Positions 60,354 to 64,000 of a stretch of 64,000 nt of DNA are shown piece by piece. The notes under the pieces are model-generated. The model saw only the letters and a list, made by a program, of their open reading frames with translations, did no database searches and was not told the DNA's origin. Origin of the DNA: Epiperipatus broadwayi (lineage: Eukaryota; Onychophora; Udeonychophora; Euonychophora; Peripatidae); assembly GCA_028023455.1 (NCBI GenBank), contig JAQFVV010000184.1, forward strand, positions 1,922,001-1,986,000, written 5' to 3'. The translations under genes and the position numbers were made by a program. Each line of letters begins with the position of its first letter. Positions within the stretch are counted from its first letter, which is position 1.

Positions 60354-62019
60354 AAATATCGTGAACTGCAAGATTGATCTTTAATAGAAACATTATATAG
60401 TTGAAAACTTCTATTTAACATTATCACATTGCAAACAAATGATTAAAAACAACAGAAAAGGCAGATGACCTCCAAGATATGCTTCTATTAAACTATCATC
60501 TTTAGTTGATACATCATATGCCTATCATGTCATTTATCCATTCATATTTTATCAATGATTATATTGCATTAGATTACATTATTGGATATTTTAAATATAT
60601 GGATTGGAAAGAGATGTTTATTAGGGAATTTGTAACCTATAAACTCAATGGTCTTCTTATAGATGTAGGGAAGGGCAGAAATATGTATCTCCTGTTTAAT
60701 GTATATTTGAGTTGTTAAATAAGTTTTGATAATGAAATTAGCATTAGAGATAAAAAGGTTTCAATTTATTGGCATTGTAACTATGTTGATATATAGTGAA
60801 CATGACTTCAACAAAATATTAAAGATTGATCAATTTTAAAATAAAAAATATGCAATGGAATGTAAGCATTAGTTAGATTATAGATGAGGTCGATGCTTTT
60901 AAATATTAAAAATTTTAATAACTAATGCTGAAAGTAATGTAAAGAAATGTGTGAAGATAAAGATAATATTTTGTAGTTCTTCCAGTGCTCAAGTTTCTCA
61001 TCAAAACTTGAGTAAAAACCATTTTTGACTTAGTTCTGTCTGGTATAATAGTGGTAGTGGCATTCTCTAAATATCAAGGCCCATGAATCATGCCTGTGAG
61101 TCATTTCCAGTACTTGAACTTTAAACTCCAAAGTGATAAATTGTTAGATTAATATTGTTAATAGATAATTACTGAAAGAAAAATCAAGTTATATCCATTA
61201 AATTTCACATTTTCTGAAGGAAACATGGAATAAGAGAATTTTATTTTAAAATAGTATTGTCATTAGAAAAAAATACATGCAAATGTTTCAGAATACCAAA
61301 GCAATCACATTTGTAAGCTTTTCAAACAGACATTTCTAATTAGACTGTCATTTTAAAGCCACTGAAGTGATTGTTTCTTATACTTATTGAAAAAAAAATT
61401 ATTTGACATTTGACTAAAGAATCCCATCAGACTGTCATTTACCAACCAAAAAAATATAGTGATGGAATTGCTATGGAAAGCCCTCATGAGACATTCTTGG
61501 TCCAATTATCAATCTGAGTGGATACACAAAATCTGAAAATGATTTGTACTTTTTAATGAGCCAGATTCAGCTCATAATGCAGTTTTCAGATGACAATATC
61601 ATTTTTTAAGCTGTTAACACTCCAATTCATACAGCCAATTAATGTTCTCATTTATTTCTTATATAAAAAATATAACACTGATATCTTTCACTAACATCTG
61701 AAAAAATGGAATGAATGTTTTTAAATGCTACATAATTCATTCTATATATAACAGTTCTTAATGTAATTATTATAGTGCTCTAATTATGTTGTGTTTGTAC
61801 ACATAATTCTTGACTCAAATAATGGTTTCACTTGATTTTGTGTAATTCAATTTATTACAATACAAAAAAAAATTAGAAAACCTTTATTAAAGAAATGCAC
61901 TATAGAGCATTGTCTAATATAAAAATATTTTTATAAAACATTATATTTCTTAATTATTTATAAAGCTAATAATTATATTTTATCTAGCACAAAACCTCTC
62001 CATTTAGCACTGACTATTC

Positions 62020-62355
62020 CTTATATTAAGACAATCAAGCCAATTACTCAAGGCTTTACAAATATAAATGATAACAATCAAGTCTTAAATTATCAATAAT
62101 CTCAACCTGTAGTCAAGACAACCTCCTTAACAAAAGTGGTATTACCTTTGTCTGTGCATTGTTAATCTCACCCTCCTTAGTCAAGTTACAATCTTTAGTG
62201 TCTATATAAATATATCAGGCCATAAAGTGGTACCACCATTGTTGTTTAAGGCTTGACTGTATACAGGTTGATATTTTTGATAGTTTAAGAGTTGATTATC
62301 TACATTTATAAACCTATTAAAGCCTTGAGTAATTGGCTTTATTGTCTTAGTAAAT
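62020..62355. repeat. palindromic MITE-like element
   Basis: AAGACAATCAAGCCAATTACTCAAGGC at the left pairs with GCCTTGAGTAATTGGCTTTATTG at the right. The inner parts (TCAACCTGTA...) also pair. About 330 bp in all. Confidence 0.8.
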
Positions 62356-62489
62356 ACATACTTTATATGGAATTTGGAAGTTATGAATTTTATTAGTTTG
62401 CTTTCAGAATCGCTAAGTTATAATTGACTATTTATTAGTCTTCTTTCAGAGCAGGTTATATTTTCCTGATTAATGAGGTTTGTTTAAAC

Positions 62490-62655
62490 TTTTCATTGTT
62501 AATCTCATACTCTTTGGTCAAGTTACAATCTTTACTATCTATATAAATATATGAGACTATAAATTAAGATGTTTATCACCTTTATTGTTTAAAGAGGTTG
62601 CCTTGACTACAGGTTGAGATTATTGATAGCTTTAGGTTTGATTGTTATCCCTTAT
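62490..62655. repeat. partial second copy of the 62.0-kb element
   Basis: CATTGTTAATCTCA...CAAGTTACAATCTTTA.T.TCTATATAAATATAT directly repeats 62158-62215. The right half (CTTGACTACAGGTTGAGAT) is also shared. Outer ends are missing. Confidence 0.75.
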
Positions 62656-62659
62656 ATTC

Positions 62660-64000
62660 CTATGACATATTACTCTAGTAATATTTGTTTCTGGAAATAT
62701 TTATTCAAAGTTTCCATACATGAATCAAGAATCCTGGCATGACTAATCTATTTCAAATAAACTGACACATTCCTTTCCATTTTAGAAGATATTAGATGGT
62801 TCAGTCTGCCACAGTGACTTCTCCCCCCACCCACCCCCAATATAAAGTTCATACATCATTTGTAAATAATGTGTGATGTATTACTCCCAATGACATATTA
62901 TTCTAAATTTGTGACATGTTTAAAATAATGCATCCATGTAATCTGCAGACAAATTTTATCAATAAAGTTTGCCTGCACATTCCTTAGTGGCATTATTTTA
63001 AACATAATGCAAACTTAGAATAATACATCATAACAGGAGTAATACCAAAATACCATTAATATATACCTTATTAATAATCAAAAAAGCAAATCCTATATAA
63101 CATGACATTACTTTTATAAGCTTGTATTTACAAAAATGAAATACAGAGCGTACCAATAGCTCAAACAAGCTCTTAATTGATAAGTGCGGTATGAGAAAAT
63201 ATTTAATATCTCTATCCAGAATCTTCCCAGCTCCAGACCAACTGGTTTAGAACTTATGGCTCATGTCAGTGGAGAGCTAGAATATTCGGACACTAGATCT
63301 AAAATATAAATTCAAAACCCAGTACTTATTTCATACATAATATTTAAGTAGAAACTCTGAACTTTTCAGACATGAAAATGTCTTTAAATCAGCTATCTAA
63401 CTTAAATAGCTATATGGGACTGAACTAAATTCAGATCTACCATATTTTAATAGCCTCAGCATAGCCAAAGTCTTAAAGGTAAAATTATAATAATTAAAAA
63501 AGCAAGTCATATATATATCTTATTGAACATGAAATGCATTATTATTAAACTCGCTCCCTATAGCATTATACAGTACTTATTTTTAAAATAATCCTTGCCT
63601 AGCAATTAACAATTTTATAATTAATAACTTACTCTGCTGCTAATAATTGCAAAAAAAAATTAAAATTATTTAATTTTGAACAGTATGATAATAAACTAAA
63701 ATTAGATGGTTACCAATTTTTTTTTACCCATCCACTTTTTCTGTTAAATTGAATTATTATTCAATCCTGAAGAATAAAATATATTTAGATTGTAGTTTGC
63801 TTATGTTATTTTTTTACACAAATATGACTTTAATCATCCAGTTTATTTATATACACATGTATATAAAACACAATACAAATATATTTACCTATTTTTAAAT
63901 AATTATCTTCAAATGGATTTAGAACTCAATTTTCAGCAATAAGACACTCGTCTTTAATTGATATAATTTATGAATGTTTGCTACTAAAAGATATTTTTAA
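62660..64000. other. AT-rich DNA to window end
   Basis: Apart from the diverged repeat at 63225-63480 and a C-rich run at 62823-62840, nothing is recognised. Confidence 0.35.
63225..63480 (+). repeat. strongly diverged member of the same family
   Basis: CCAGACCAACTGGTTTAG...GACACTAGATCT and GGGACTGAACTAAATTCAG line up in order with 11003-11095 and 11204-11225 of the 10.9-kb copy. Ends are not definable. Confidence 0.5.

Larger units (their letters stand above)
58560..62015. other. AT-rich DNA, little recognised
   Basis: Contains the possible 35-nt exon (59101-59135) and the hairpin at 60324-60353 only. The 70-codon frame at 60506-60718 is not recognised. Confidence 0.35.

Overview
This is an AT-rich (roughly three-quarters A+T by eye) piece of a nuclear animal genome. 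It is not bacterial: the one gene I can identify has three small exons with splice signals separated by multi-kilobase introns, and most recognisable sequence is metazoan-type transposon debris (Mag-like Ty3/gypsy, ZBED/BED-finger hAT, two LINE types, tRNA-derived SINEs, many inverted-repeat elements). The species cannot be named from the sequence. An invertebrate, possibly an arthropod, fits best, but that is inference.

Main host gene: a complete NDUFA1 (MWFE subunit of mitochondrial complex I) on the minus strand. Exon 1 is at 52939-52841, exon 2 at 48114-48028 and exon 3 at 27657-27619. All junctions are phase 0, giving 74 codons plus a stop, with an AATAAA signal after the stop and a CCAAT box about 290 bp upstream. 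Intron 1 is about 4.7 kb and intron 2 about 20.4 kb. Possible exons of other genes are at 13585-13613 (+), 54062-54139 (+) and 59101-59135 (-); these are weak calls.

Layout. 1-13.5 kb: AT-rich, with a decayed RTE-like LINE (8.29-8.90 kb), a cluster of inverted-repeat elements (10.9-11.7 kb) and a tandem tRNA-derived SINE (11.84-12.09 kb). 13.66-18.65 kb: two ~1.06-kb arms, each with an LTR-like TATA box, in INVERTED orientation around a gag fragment and a primer-binding-site-like sequence; this looks like a rearranged LTR retrotransposon. 22.3-24.5 kb: ZBED-type hAT transposase relic (+). 27.6-52.9 kb: the NDUFA1 gene. Its second intron holds a hAT relic (-) split by a tRNA retropseudogene, a 4.5-kb nested inverted-repeat structure (35.09-39.60 kb) interrupted by a 5'-truncated LINE, another inverted-repeat cluster (40.1-40.7 kb), and a young, nearly intact Mag-like gypsy element (42038-47500) with a perfect 5-bp target duplication. 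53-64 kb: probable NDUFA1 promoter, then mostly AT-rich sequence with small hairpins, a 75-bp tandem duplication and an inverted-repeat element pair near 62 kb.

The most unusual objects are the 35.09-39.60 kb structure (outer arms enclosing two adjacent long hairpins, so a single strand could fold into a three-way junction), the inverted-LTR structure at 13.66-18.65 kb, and the very long repeat-filled intron in a 74-codon respiratory gene.
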